A DNA stretch of 64,000 bases from Papillibacter cinnamivorans DSM 12816 (GTDB lineage: Bacteria > Bacillota > Clostridia > Oscillospirales > Oscillospiraceae), in assembly GCF_900176335.1 (NCBI RefSeq), contig NZ_FWXW01000004.1, forward strand, positions 124,001-188,000, written 5' to 3'. A program made the translations under genes and the position numbers. This document shows, in pieces, positions 36,098 to 45,054 of this stretch (within the stretch, counting starts at the first letter, position 1; each line of letters starts with the position of its first letter). The notes beneath the pieces are model-generated. The model was not told the origin of the DNA, searched no databases, and worked only from the letters and a program-made list of their open reading frames with translations.

Positions 36098-38047
36098 TCA
36101 GTTAAGCAGAGGCCTGCCGATAGAAGTAAAACCGTCAACGCCTGTAATCACAACATTGTTGTATCCGCTTGAGCAGTGAATGATGAGCAAATTCCCATCT
36201 TCATCTCTTCCCGCTACGATGCCGACATGCTCATCTTCCGGGTAAAACACGAGATCACCCGGCATTGCCTCATCCCACGAAATAGTCTGGCAATAGCTGT
36301 GCTGGGCGGAAGCACCACTACCGTGGCTAATAATATATTTACCGTCGCTGGCGTTATAAAACACCCAATCCACGAAACCCGAGCAGTCCATACCGTATGG
36401 CCGATAGGTGCCGGTAGTTGGACTTTCATCTGCCGTAACCTTTTGAAGGGTACCCCAACGAGAATCCCAACCGATGGTCAAGCTCTTGCCGCCCCAGAAG
36501 TAATTTACCTTTCCGACAAGAGAGCAGGCCGCCTTTATTACCACTTTTCGTTCTGGGGAAATATTGTCAGGCAGGTTCTTAATAATTGCCGCAGCATCGG
36601 CGCTTATAAAGGTCACTTCGCCGATCAGTTCAAGTAATGTATCCCGCTCTACCAGCAGTTCTTCCAGTAGAGTGTTTTGCTTTTCTGAAAAATTATATAT
36701 GGCTGTCATATCTTCGGCAGTCTTGTGAGCTATAGTGATATGCAGTAATTTTTCCGACCAACTATCGTCAACATCGTCGTCTGGGTCGCTGTCTGGATGG
36801 CTAATTGTTTCAACATGGCTAGAGATAGAATTCATGTCCCAGAAAACAGCTTTCAGCTTTTCAATACGAGCAGGATCAAGGGTTGCAACATCGGTTGCAT
36901 CCACCTCATCACTGCCGGCAACCTTCACCGCAAAGATTGCCAATACTTCCGGCCAGTCAGCCAAACTTCCTTTTATGACGACATCGGTAAAATCACCGGA
37001 TGATTGTATCGTCTCCAGCTTTTCATTGAAAGCGTAGTTAACCTGTGCGACCGCCGCAGATACAGGCACTGCATCCGGGTCTGTGTTCTCGCCGGCGAAG
37101 AAAATACCAAAAGGTGAAGCAATAATCATTCCAATCAGACAGATCAGAACAATAGCCACTACCGCGACCCATCCGCCGGCAGCTATTGCTGCTATAAGTC
37201 CCTTGACAGCGGCAATTATGGCTTTCACTGCAACTGATATTGCTCTTACAACCGCTTTAGCTGTGATAGCAGCCGCTCTGGCGGCAGCTCGGGCAGACTG
37301 TACTGCAAGTTTTGCGGCTCGCTGAGCGGCGATGGAGGATTTTTGTGCAGCCCTCGCAGTATTCTGAGCGGTTTTGACCGCCACTTTTGATGTGTGTTCT
37401 CCTGTTTTAACTGTGCGTTTGGCAGACTTTGCTGTAGCTTTTCCTGTTTGCTTTATTGCGCGGCCGGGCTGCTTCACCGCTTTTAATGGTTCTTTCGGAT
37501 GGTTAATCTGTCCCAGTTTTTCAGAGGTCCCGACAGAAGAGTTTTGAGATTGCCTGATTGCGTTTGTTTTGGTCTGCGTTCTTGTTAGCTCACGACCTTG
37601 ATTCGTTATTCGCTTGGTATCAGAGCGTTGTGCTTGAGGACGCTGAACTGCAGTGTTGCTCTGTACTGTATTCTGTTGAGCATTTGCAGAATGCCGAGCA
37701 GATGACGCCTGCTGATTTTGCTGACGATACTGTTCTTCAGTCTGATAAGTTGATTTTTTCTCATCGTTTTTGATTATACGACGGCGCTGAATGGCTTCAC
37801 GGCCACTCTGTGCCGCTTTTTTGGTATCAGAGGCAATCTTGTGAGTTACTTCTCTGGGAATGTCCTCCGATACATATTGAACTTTATCGTTTGCATATTC
37901 ACTTGGAGAGACCTGCCCGTCATCCATAAGGTTTGAGGCGGTATCTTTGGAACGTATAAATGCGTCCCTCATTCGCTCGGAGGCAATGGCTGCCTTATCC
38001 AGGGCTTTTATGTCTTTTAGTGTTTCACGGGTCTTGATTTTGCTCAT
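36098..38047 (-). CDS. CD1108-family mobile-element protein with NlpC/P60 peptidase domain
   Basis: The protein has about 649 residues. The first ~190 residues are Gln/Arg/Ser-rich and disordered, followed by an Ala/Lys-rich helical repeat (AAQKSSIAAQRAAKLAVQSA...). A transmembrane helix (VAVVAIVLICLIGMIIAS) comes next, then an extracellular part. The C-terminal ~140 residues are an NlpC/P60 domain with Cys in MDCSGFVDW, His in EHVGIV and IIHCS. It should cut peptidoglycan to let the conjugation machine pass, like VirB1/Tn916 Orf14 proteins. The ATG at 38047 has GGAGGT upstream; an in-frame GTG at 38050 is too close to it. It is the last gene of the leftward transfer operon seen here. Confidence 0.88.
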   Translation of the reverse strand: MSKIKTRETLKDIKALDKAAIASERMRDAFIRSKDTASNLMDDGQVSPSEYANDKVQYVSEDIPREVTHKIASDTKKAAQSGREAIQRRRIIKNDEKKSTYQTEEQYRQQNQQASSARHSANAQQNTVQSNTAVQRPQAQRSDTKRITNQGRELTRTQTKTNAIRQSQNSSVGTSEKLGQINHPKEPLKAVKQPGRAIKQTGKATAKSAKRTVKTGEHTSKVAVKTAQNTARAAQKSSIAAQRAAKLAVQSARAAARAAAITAKAVVRAISVAVKAIIAAVKGLIAAIAAGGWVAVVAIVLICLIGMIIASPFGIFFAGENTDPDAVPVSAAVAQVNYAFNEKLETIQSSGDFTDVVIKGSLADWPEVLAIFAVKVAGSDEVDATDVATLDPARIEKLKAVFWDMNSISSHVETISHPDSDPDDDVDDSWSEKLLHITIAHKTAEDMTAIYNFSEKQNTLLEELLVERDTLLELIGEVTFISADAAAIIKNLPDNISPERKVVIKAACSLVGKVNYFWGGKSLTIGWDSRWGTLQKVTADESPTTGTYRPYGMDCSGFVDWVFYNASDGKYIISHGSGASAQHSYCQTISWDEAMPGDLVFYPEDEHVGIVAGRDEDGNLLIIHCSSGYNNVVITGVDGFTSIGRPLLN

Positions 38048-38086
38048 CACACCACACCTCCATGATAATAATAGTTGGAGCAGGCA

Positions 38087-40426
38087 TTAAGCCTGCCCCA
38101 GTGCGAAGGAACCCTCTCCGGGTTTGGTTGTCATCAACCGATATAGCTTTGTATCCTGCGGAAAACGATTGATAAAAGGAACGAGTGCGCTTCCGTATTT
38201 GATAAGGCCACAGCCGGCATCAGCGTTTGTGACATAGCTCATCTGCTCATTTGAGATATTTAAGAGTCGTGCCAGCTTTTCACGGTCGGATGCCGCTTGA
38301 TTCAACATGACAATAAACTCGGAGTTGGACAGCATCGTGCTGGCCTGTATGGAATCAAGCAGATACTCTACGTTCTGTGTAATGGCTGTGGGGGATGCAT
38401 TTCGCTTGCGGAATTGACGCCAGGCCGAGTTAAAGAAGGCCGCGCTGAACTCATTTTCAAAAACGACATGAAACTCATCAATAAAGACATGCGTGCGTTT
38501 GCCCTTTTTCCAGTTAAGCGTAACGCGATTCAGCATGGTGTCGGTAATCACCAGCAAACCCGCCGGCTTGAGCTGCGCGCCGAGGCCATGAATATCGAAC
38601 ACAATAATTCGCTTGTCAAGGTTTACCGTGCTCTTGTGTCCGAAGATGTCAAGAGAACCTGTGGTGTAGAGTTCAAGCGACAGTGCGATCTGTCTTGCCT
38701 CCGGTTCCGGCTGTTCAAGCAGTTTTTCCCGCAGCGTACTGAGCGTTGGAATAATGCCGGTTTCCGCCGCTTCCTGGTAGACGGCAGCCGTACAGCGGTC
38801 AATGATGGACTTTTGCTGCGGCCCTACACCGTTGTTGTCGATCTGCTCGATCAGCGACATGATAAACTGTGACTTGACAACAATTGGGTTGTTTTCATCA
38901 TAGCCATCGACCATATACATGGCATTCAGCCTGTCTTTACCGCCTGCAGAAACATGGATGACAGAGCCCATATCCTCCATGGCCTCGATCAGGGGCGCAT
39001 ATTCGCCCTCCGGGTCACAAATGAGAATATCATCCTCAGTATTCAACGTCAGGAATGTAATCATTTCCTTCGCCGAGAAGGACTTACCGGAACCGGGAAC
39101 ACCAAGCAGAAAGGATGACTGGTTCATAAGATTGGCCTTATTGCACATGATGAGATTATGGGAGATTGCGTTCTCACCGAAATAGATGCCGCCCTTGTCC
39201 ATAATTTCCTGAACCTTGAAGGGCATAAATACTGCCAGACTCTCCGTTGTAAGAGTACGGAATGCGTTGATTTTCCGTGTGCCGATTGGCAGAACGGTAT
39301 TGAGGCCATCAAGCTGCTGGTACTTCAGGACAGCCATTTGGCACATATGCTTTCTCGCGATAGACAGGATTGCGTCCGTATCGCTGTCAAGCTGCTCTTT
39401 GGTATCCGCCATGTGCGCCATGGTGACGACCGCAAATAACATCCGCTGGTCGCGCGTTGTCAGGTCGTCGAGAAATTCTTTACTTTCCTTACGTTGCAGC
39501 TCCATATCATAGGGAACAACGGCGGAGAAATTGCTATTGCTGTTTTGCCGACGCTGCCAGTTTGTTATATTCGTCTCAACACCGAGCAAGCGGCTTTCGA
39601 CCTCACGAACGGCTTCGTCTGTTGGGACCGGGATAATATCAATGGACAGCATCATATTTCGGTTGATGTCGGTAAGTTCGGACACCATGCTGTCCTTGAT
39701 ATAGGCCGCGTAGTCCTTTAAAAAAATAACCCGGCAATACTTATCGCCGAGCTTCAGAAAATCGCTGTTTTTCCCTATTGCATCCGGGCAAATGTAATCC
39801 TTAAAGTTATGTCCCCATTTTGCCATTTGCTTTGCATTGAAAGTAAAAGAGCTTTCCTCGTCGTAACGATAGAAGTCATGCAGGATGCGAAGCCGCTCCG
39901 TTGCGGAAAGCTCCACGCACTTAGAACCAAGCGCATTTAAGTGAGAAATCAGATCCGCGCCGACACGCGCAAAATAGGTTCTCGCCTCCTCAATGTCCTT
40001 CTTCCATGCGGAAATCGTAATATATTTTTCCTGCGTAATGCCGTTAACTCCGGTTGCTTTATCAATCAGCATCTGATTGTATTCGTCTCTGAACTCATCA
40101 AGTCCGTCGCTACGCATAGGCATCAGGATAGAACTCTCAAAATCTCGCTTATTTATCCTGTGGTTGTTGATTGTTATCTTTGTGGTAGCCCCGCTGTCCA
40201 GACTGTTGAGCAATTCAGAATAAGTCAAAAACATGCTTTCCTTGTCCTCACGGCTGGCCACCATATAGTTGATATCTGTGAATTTAAAGGTTTTAGCATA
40301 CTTGTTGCCGACAAGAAAAATGCCGTCGTTCCAAATTCGCTTGATCGGGATCACGTCATGTACCTTCCGAGGAACGCTGTATTTTTCCTGATCCTGCTTA
40401 AGAGCTCTTTGTAGTGTCTTCATCAT
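38087..40426 (-). CDS. VirB4-like conjugal transfer ATPase (CD1110 family)
   Basis: The protein has 779 residues. Walker A GVPGSGKS lies about residue 455 (SSFLLGVPGSGKSFSAKEMI), DDILICDPEGEYAPL follows, and the Walker B region is THVFIDEFHVVFE. AITQNVEYLLDS and SNSEFIVMLNQ are further family motifs. VirB4 powers assembly of the type IV secretion channel at the membrane. The start overlaps the PrgI stop as ATGA, so the two are co-translated. Confidence 0.95.
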   Translation of the reverse strand: MMKTLQRALKQDQEKYSVPRKVHDVIPIKRIWNDGIFLVGNKYAKTFKFTDINYMVASREDKESMFLTYSELLNSLDSGATTKITINNHRINKRDFESSILMPMRSDGLDEFRDEYNQMLIDKATGVNGITQEKYITISAWKKDIEEARTYFARVGADLISHLNALGSKCVELSATERLRILHDFYRYDEESSFTFNAKQMAKWGHNFKDYICPDAIGKNSDFLKLGDKYCRVIFLKDYAAYIKDSMVSELTDINRNMMLSIDIIPVPTDEAVREVESRLLGVETNITNWQRRQNSNSNFSAVVPYDMELQRKESKEFLDDLTTRDQRMLFAVVTMAHMADTKEQLDSDTDAILSIARKHMCQMAVLKYQQLDGLNTVLPIGTRKINAFRTLTTESLAVFMPFKVQEIMDKGGIYFGENAISHNLIMCNKANLMNQSSFLLGVPGSGKSFSAKEMITFLTLNTEDDILICDPEGEYAPLIEAMEDMGSVIHVSAGGKDRLNAMYMVDGYDENNPIVVKSQFIMSLIEQIDNNGVGPQQKSIIDRCTAAVYQEAAETGIIPTLSTLREKLLEQPEPEARQIALSLELYTTGSLDIFGHKSTVNLDKRIIVFDIHGLGAQLKPAGLLVITDTMLNRVTLNWKKGKRTHVFIDEFHVVFENEFSAAFFNSAWRQFRKRNASPTAITQNVEYLLDSIQASTMLSNSEFIVMLNQAASDREKLARLLNISNEQMSYVTNADAGCGLIKYGSALVPFINRFPQDTKLYRLMTTKPGEGSFALGQA

Positions 40427-40785
40427 GACCGCTTTATACCCTCACTTTCGTGTTCTTTGATTTTGCTTTTGAGCGCTTCGTAATAGAGGTTAACAGGTTC
40501 AAATATGATTTCCCTTGGTTCGATCATCTCGGAACGCAGCCAGGCCCAAATAAACTGCTCGGCTGTCATGCCGTGGTAAGTGATGAAGCCCATGGCGGCA
40601 AACGGAACCGCGCCGAGTATGCACATCCAAGAGACCGCTTCCATTCCGACAGCCGGTTTCAGAAGAAAGTACAGCGCTACCGCAATGACGACAGCCAAGA
40701 TAGAAAAAATGAACTGTCGCATAGACAGTCCAAAAAACATTGACTCGGTGTAGTTCCGAATCTCTCTGTTGATTTTTACTTCCAA
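40423..40785 (-). CDS. PrgI-family mobile-element protein (VirB3-like)
   Basis: The TTG at 40785 has GGGAGG seven bases upstream and gives the family's usual start MEVKINREIRNYTESMFFG; the longer frame to 40905 lacks such a site and is rejected. The product has 120 residues with two membrane helices (FIFSILAVVIAVALYFLL and SWMCILGAVPFAAMGFI). The C-terminus reads PREIIFEPVNLYYEALKSK. PrgI/VirB3-like proteins sit in the membrane beside VirB4. It ends within the VirB4 start. Confidence 0.9.
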   Translation of the reverse strand: MEVKINREIRNYTESMFFGLSMRQFIFSILAVVIAVALYFLLKPAVGMEAVSWMCILGAVPFAAMGFITYHGMTAEQFIWAWLRSEMIEPREIIFEPVNLYYEALKSKIKEHESEGIKRS

Positions 40786-40806
40786 TTTCAATCCTCCCGA
40801 TGTAGC

Positions 40807-40832
40807 AAAAGCGCCACGCGAACGCGTGACGC
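40807..40832 (-). terminator. Hairpin with short T run between the SLOG and PrgI genes
   Basis: On the reverse strand a 10-base stem (GCGTCACGCG with CGCGTGGCGC, one G-T pair) with a two-base loop is followed by TTTT at 40810-40807. It could stop or weaken transcription that comes from the inserted SLOG gene before it enters prgI and virB4, or protect an mRNA end. Confidence 0.5.
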
Positions 40833-40901
40833 CTCTGAAGATTAAATTATTATAGTTATGAATGTGTCGAATTGCCCAACAGCATACGATGAATGAAAGT
40901 T

Positions 40902-41459
40902 TCACCGTTCCATGCTCTGCGTAGGCGGCGAGATATTTTCACGTGCAAGCGTGTCTGGGTTGATAATAGTAATGTTCAACCCTTTGCCTATCGCATAATC
41001 TACGGTGTATTTTGTGCCGCCCTTTGAACCGTTGTAAACGGCGATCATGTATCCGGAGGCATCAACCATATAACGATCCCGATCCAACATACAACGGTCC
41101 GTGTATCGGTGCTGTAAAGTGATGACTTCGTCGGCTACCGCAAGGATATTAAAGTACCGCTCCCGATATGCCTCACTCCATCTGTCCGCCTGGCCCTCAT
41201 ACGGCACGACGGCAATTAGTCGGATTTTATTCTGCGGATAAGTCCTTCGTATGTCTATCACCGCTTCGGCAGCAAGAATATCAACGCCCTGAGCCATTCC
41301 CGACAGGAAGTTCGTCACTCCCTTCATTCTCATTTCATCGATTAGGCTGAGCAGTCTCACTTTCAGACGCAGACACTCCGGACTTTCTTCATCATATCCA
41401 AAAGACAACTTTGCCGGACGATGCCCCGTGAAACAGCAGATTTTACGCTTATCTTCCAT
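40902..41459 (-). CDS. SLOG-family (YspA/YoqJ, DUF1273-like) protein
   Basis: The protein has 185 residues. CCFTGHRPAKLSFGYDE at the start, FLSGMAQGVDILAAEAVI, and VAVVPYEGQADRW are the Rossmann-type SLOG signature; these proteins are thought to bind nucleotides or nucleotide-derived signals. GGGAGG precedes the ATG. It lies inside the transfer operon between the VirB6-like and PrgI genes and next to a divergent XRE regulator, a position not normal for that conserved gene block. A signalling or defence accessory is possible; function unknown. Confidence 0.82.
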   Translation of the reverse strand: MEDKRKICCFTGHRPAKLSFGYDEESPECLRLKVRLLSLIDEMRMKGVTNFLSGMAQGVDILAAEAVIDIRRTYPQNKIRLIAVVPYEGQADRWSEAYRERYFNILAVADEVITLQHRYTDRCMLDRDRYMVDASGYMIAVYNGSKGGTKYTVDYAIGKGLNITIINPDTLARENISPPTQSMER

Positions 41460-41534
41460 TGTGTGCCTCCCATTATAATGCGAATATCGAATTATTTTTA
41501 TTTTACTGCGAAATACGCATTAAAACAAGGATAT

Positions 41535-41563
41535 CCTCACATAATATTCTTATATATGTGAGG
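41535..41563 (+). promoter_or_regulatory. Inverted repeat covering the XRE ribosome binding site
   Basis: Perfect nine-base arms CCTCACATA (41535-41543) and TATGTGAGG (41555-41563) enclose 11 bases. The right arm contains the GAGG ribosome binding site of the XRE gene starting at 41572. It could be the operator for XRE autorepression or an mRNA hairpin that hides the ribosome binding site. A looser AATGCG / CGCATT pair lies just upstream (41476-41520). Confidence 0.6.
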
Positions 41564-41571
41564 TGCATGTT

Positions 41572-41826
41572 ATGAAACCAAGAAAAGACTTGCCGGGCAA
41601 TAAAAATATTATTGGAACAAAAGTCGTTGCCATTCGGCAAGCAAAGCATATAAAGCAAAAGGACTTTCTTGCCAAGCTGCAAACGTTGGGTATGGATATA
41701 AGCGCAACCAGCCTCTCGCGCTTGGAGGGGCAGTATCGGCTTGTGCAGGACTACGAAGTTGTTATTCTTGCAAAAGCACTCGACATTTCCGTTGAGGAAC
41801 TGCTGCATCAAAACATCGGTGATTAA
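41572..41826 (+). CDS. XRE-family HTH regulator
   Basis: The protein has 84 residues from the ATG at 41572; an in-frame GTG at 41563 overlaps the ribosome binding site. GTKVVAIRQAKHIKQKDFLAKL and ISATSLSRLEGQYR form the helix-turn-helix, with ALDISVEELLHQ at the end. It is the only rightward gene within the leftward transfer operon, divergent from SLOG and overlapping the VirB6-like stop by four bases. It probably represses itself and the SLOG gene from the region 41460-41571, and perhaps the downstream prgI-virB4 segment. Confidence 0.88.
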   Translation: MKPRKDLPGNKNIIGTKVVAIRQAKHIKQKDFLAKLQTLGMDISATSLSRLEGQYRLVQDYEVVILAKALDISVEELLHQNIGD

Positions 41827-42659
41827 AGCCCCATCATTTCGCGGACAATGCGATCTGCCATTTTGACTGACCCTACCAGCACCAGCATGTTGAAAATCAG
41901 CTCCCCGATATAGCTCCAGACCATCGCGGCAGGTGCGGCGCTCGCATCGACGACCGGCGGCGAGCTGGCAAAGACTGAAAAAATGATACAGGCCAACACA
42001 ATGATCGCTCCTTCAAGGCAAACTGCCGCATAACTCTTTATGAAGCTCTTGCCTATGCTCTGCGTCGGCTCACCTGCGAAGGAAGACAATGGAATCGGAG
42101 CAATTGCAGTATACATATACATTTTGAAAAAACGTCCATAGACGCTGAGTATCATTACAAACGACAGTACCCATATGAACAGTCCGCCAATTAACGTGAC
42201 CGCCCACAATGGTATGGACTCAAAGAATCCGCAGTCTTCAACTGCCGTTACAATTTCTGCCGGCAATACGGTTGTTGCAGAAGAGCCGAACCCCGCGGAG
42301 TTCATAATTGTGGAAATAACGCCCTGGACTATGTTCAAGAGTGCCAGCATCAAATCCATTCCATAGGTAATAACGGCCTTTGCCAGCGCAAAGCGGATAA
42401 ACAGCTTGAGCGCATGCTCCGGCTTTTTCACCTCCGCAAAACTTCCGCAGGTTTTCATGACTCCAATCACAAAGAAAAGGACCAGAAGCGCATAACCGAT
42501 GGCCTGCAGAGCGCCATATATGTTAACGACAACGTTCCAGATGTCACCGCCTTTGAATGTCTGCGGCGACTGTATGATGAGCTGCCATACTTCGCTTAGT
42601 TTTCCGTTCCAGACCTCAAGCGCATTTTCAAGGTTTTGGACAACCCAGCTATCCGACAC
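41823..42659 (-). CDS. VirB6/TrbL-like conjugal transfer protein (CD1112 family)
   Basis: The protein has 278 residues with about six membrane helices (for example NIYGALQAIGYALLVLFFVIG, LWAVTLIGGLFIWVLSFVMIL and GAIIVLACIIFSVFA). The AIAPIPLSSFAGEPTQSIGKSFIKSYAAVCLEGA segment is the TrbL/VirB6 signature. It is the polytopic inner channel component of the type IV secretion system. The start is GTG at 42659, with AAGGAGGTG upstream. Confidence 0.92.
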   Translation of the reverse strand: MSDSWVVQNLENALEVWNGKLSEVWQLIIQSPQTFKGGDIWNVVVNIYGALQAIGYALLVLFFVIGVMKTCGSFAEVKKPEHALKLFIRFALAKAVITYGMDLMLALLNIVQGVISTIMNSAGFGSSATTVLPAEIVTAVEDCGFFESIPLWAVTLIGGLFIWVLSFVMILSVYGRFFKMYMYTAIAPIPLSSFAGEPTQSIGKSFIKSYAAVCLEGAIIVLACIIFSVFASSPPVVDASAAPAAMVWSYIGELIFNMLVLVGSVKMADRIVREMMGL

Positions 42660-42676
42660 TTAATTCACCTCCTTGC

Positions 42677-42704
42677 GGGCGGGTCTGTTAAACCAGACCC
42701 GCCC
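42677..42704 (-). terminator. Perfect 11-base hairpin after the Maff2 gene
   Basis: GGGCGGGTCTG and CAGACCCGCCC surround a six-base loop. It lies between the stop of the small Maff2 gene and the VirB6-like start. There is no T run, so it is more likely a partial terminator or an mRNA stabiliser that sets higher levels of the small membrane protein. Confidence 0.5.
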
Positions 42705-42719
42705 GGCTTGTTTAGATAG

Positions 42720-43055
42720 TCAACCAATGATGAGGTCCAGGATTTCCTTCGCAAAGGTGATAACGATGCCGCCCGCAAGGGTCAGAAAACCATTTGAACG
42801 CTGAGAGGGGTCATGGGACTGCAGGGAAAGGCCAACCTGGACGATACCCCAGCCAAGAAGAATGAGACCGACAGCGCGGATCAGGCCGAAGATAAAGGTG
42901 CTCAGGTTGTTTACCACAGTCAGCGGATCATCGGCTGCAAATACCGTAAGCGAGAGGCATCCGGCGAGGGCCCCTATCAGCACGAGGGTACAGTAGCGAC
43001 GAAAGCATTTCTTTACCTTACCCGGCATAGGAATCCTATTTGCTTTCTTGTTCAT
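42720..43055 (-). CDS. Maff2-family mobile-element membrane protein (VirB2-like)
   Basis: The protein has 111 residues with a basic N-terminus, a signal-type hydrophobic segment ending TVFAADD, a second helix (FIFGLIRAVGLILLGWGIVQVGL), then SNGFLTLAGGIVITFAKEILDLI. Its size and two-helix layout match Maff2/VirB2-type pilin-like subunits. GGAGAAG precedes the ATG, and its start overlaps the VirD4 stop by 20 bases. Confidence 0.85.
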   Translation of the reverse strand: MNKKANRIPMPGKVKKCFRRYCTLVLIGALAGCLSLTVFAADDPLTVVNNLSTFIFGLIRAVGLILLGWGIVQVGLSLQSHDPSQRSNGFLTLAGGIVITFAKEILDLIIG

Positions 43056-44898
43056 TTTGAATCTTCTCCATTTCTCTGATTTTTTCTTCCAGTTCCGCTT
43101 CGGTGAGGATTTGAAACTCGTGTTTGCTATAATCTATTTGAGCAGCTTCTTCGAAAAGCTGAGAATCAATAGTGATGGAAGCAATGCTGCGCGTGTCTTC
43201 ACCATGCCTGTATGGCCTCGAACTGCCATCGGCGGTAAGTGCAACGTTTGGATGCTTTAGAATGTTGTACTTGAGATCTCTTACCGGGCGCTCGCCCCGA
43301 ATAAAAAGAAGCGCGTACTGGTTGTCCAGCATACGCACTTCATCCGGGGTCAAGAGCTCACGTCCTGTTAATTGCCAATTGGTAGAATAGTTGCCGCTTC
43401 TGCCGCGGGATTGGCCATAGGTGTTCAGGTCGATTGTTTCTTTGCCAAGCAGCTTAGACACATATTCGTGTGTGGATTGCTCATTACCCCCGAGATAAAT
43501 GAATTCGTCACAGTTACCGACGATAGACTCCCACTGCTTCTCAAACAACGCTTTTAACTGTGCAAGGTTCTGAATAATGATAGAAACAGATATTTCCCTG
43601 CTTCGCATTGTGGAAAGAAGCTTATCGAACTCATCCGGCAGCGCGACGTTGGCAAACTCGTCCATGACAAAGTGGACGTGAATCGGTAGCCTGCCGCCAT
43701 GTACTATATCTGCCTGATAGTAAAGCTGTTGGAATAGCTGCGTGTAGAGCATACCGATAATAAAATTGAAGCTGCTGTCGTTGTCGGGGATAACCGCAAA
43801 GATGACAGTTTTCTTTTCACCCAGCCGCCAAAGTTCCATCTCATCATTTTGCGTAATACTGGCCAAAGAGTCCAGATTGAACTTCTCAAGGCGGGATATC
43901 AGGGTGATTTGAATGGATTTCAGAGTCTTGCCGCTACCGGAGTGATAACTGCGGTAATATTTTAGTGCGATGTGCTCAGGATTCTTCGTTTCGAGATGGT
44001 CAAACAGCTCATCAAGAGGCGAAATGTATTCGTCGTTATCTTCTTTGACCTCACCGGCACGGATCATCTCCATGACCATCGGGAAGTTTTGCTCATCTTC
44101 CGGCGCTTCATAGTGGAGGTAAAACACAAGAGCTAGGAGCAGCATAGTTGCTGCCTGATCCCAGAACGGATCTTGAGACTGACTTCCTTTCGGCGTCGTG
44201 TTCTTAAAAAGATTCGTCACGAGACGCTGAATATCATTGTCGCTCCTAAGATAGACAAATGGGTTGTAGCAATGGCTTTTGTCCATGTTGATGAGGTCAA
44301 TCACCTTAATGTCGTATCCGCTGGATTTAAGTAAATTACCGGTGTCGCGCAAAAGCTCACCTTTAGGGTCGAGCACAACAAAGCTGGTATTGGCATTCAT
44401 AATGTTGGGTTTGGCAAAGAATCTTGTCTTACCGCTGCCGGACCCGCCGCAGACAAGCACGTTCAGATTTCGTCGATGCTTTCGTCCGTCCAGGCCGATA
44501 GATACATTCTGGGTCAGCAGCTTGTTTTCTGTCTTCTCCTTGTATGAGTACTTCTTGTTGACAGAGCTTGGCGAGCCCCATTTCGCCGAGCCATGTTCTT
44601 CCCGCCGCCGATAGTTCCGGTCGTTAGAGAGATATATAGCGATCCCCATGCCATAGCAGAGAAGAGATATGAGGACGGCTTTTACACTGTCCTCACAAAT
44701 CTCGATATGGAGCGGATTCGCAAATATGCCCCCCGCATTATTCAGGAAACCAATAGTCCCATCTCCAAAAGCCGGAGCTACGAGCAGCGCGAGCCATACA
44801 ACAGGAATAATCCCGCAGGCATACAGAATCAGACTTAAACGGGAAAACTTATCTTGCCTCACGCTCAAGCCTTCGTTTTGCTTTTTTAGTTGGGGCAT
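43036..44898 (-). CDS. VirD4-like coupling protein (CD1115 family, TraG-like)
   Basis: The protein has up to 620 residues. Two N-terminal membrane helices precede Walker A GGSGSGKT (about residue 150), VVLDPKGELLRDTG, and Walker B HFVMDEFANVALP, with the NLAQLKALFEKQW motif after it. It links the relaxase-DNA complex to the secretion channel. The first ATG at 44898 has a weak ribosome binding site. A GTG at 44862 (start VRQDKFSRLSL) lies just after the 63-residue gene's reading frame end and is a good alternative, giving 608 residues. Confidence 0.93.
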   Translation of the reverse strand: MPQLKKQNEGLSVRQDKFSRLSLILYACGIIPVVWLALLVAPAFGDGTIGFLNNAGGIFANPLHIEICEDSVKAVLISLLCYGMGIAIYLSNDRNYRRREEHGSAKWGSPSSVNKKYSYKEKTENKLLTQNVSIGLDGRKHRRNLNVLVCGGSGSGKTRFFAKPNIMNANTSFVVLDPKGELLRDTGNLLKSSGYDIKVIDLINMDKSHCYNPFVYLRSDNDIQRLVTNLFKNTTPKGSQSQDPFWDQAATMLLLALVFYLHYEAPEDEQNFPMVMEMIRAGEVKEDNDEYISPLDELFDHLETKNPEHIALKYYRSYHSGSGKTLKSIQITLISRLEKFNLDSLASITQNDEMELWRLGEKKTVIFAVIPDNDSSFNFIIGMLYTQLFQQLYYQADIVHGGRLPIHVHFVMDEFANVALPDEFDKLLSTMRSREISVSIIIQNLAQLKALFEKQWESIVGNCDEFIYLGGNEQSTHEYVSKLLGKETIDLNTYGQSRGRSGNYSTNWQLTGRELLTPDEVRMLDNQYALLFIRGERPVRDLKYNILKHPNVALTADGSSRPYRHGEDTRSIASITIDSQLFEEAAQIDYSKHEFQILTEAELEEKIREMEKIQNEQESK

Positions 44899-45040
44899 CG
44901 ATCAGCTTCAGCAGAAGGTCATCAACATCTTCGGTCGGTTTCTCATTCTGCATCAGCTGCGTGCGAGCGTCGTTCAGGCTCCTGACCATCACTCGCTGCT
45001 CGAAATTATCAAGATAAAGCATCCTCTTATCTACTGTCAT
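44849..45040 (-). CDS. Small mobile-element protein of unknown function (63 residues)
   Basis: GAGGAGGTG precedes the ATG at 45040, a very strong ribosome binding site. The protein is charged and helical (DNFEQRVMVRSLNDARTQLM ... TKKAKRRLEREAR), soluble, with no known motif. It lies between the ArdC-like and VirD4 genes and overlaps the VirD4 frame. Conserved small genes at this position are common in this ICE family. Confidence 0.7.
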   Translation of the reverse strand: MTVDKRMLYLDNFEQRVMVRSLNDARTQLMQNEKPTEDVDDLLLKLIDAPTKKAKRRLEREAR

Positions 45041-45054
45041 TAGGGAACACCTCC

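Noticed and set aside
37083-37325. Forward 80-residue frame opposite the P60 gene
   Set aside because: It mirrors the Ala/Lys-rich repeat of the real gene on the other strand and has no ribosome binding site.
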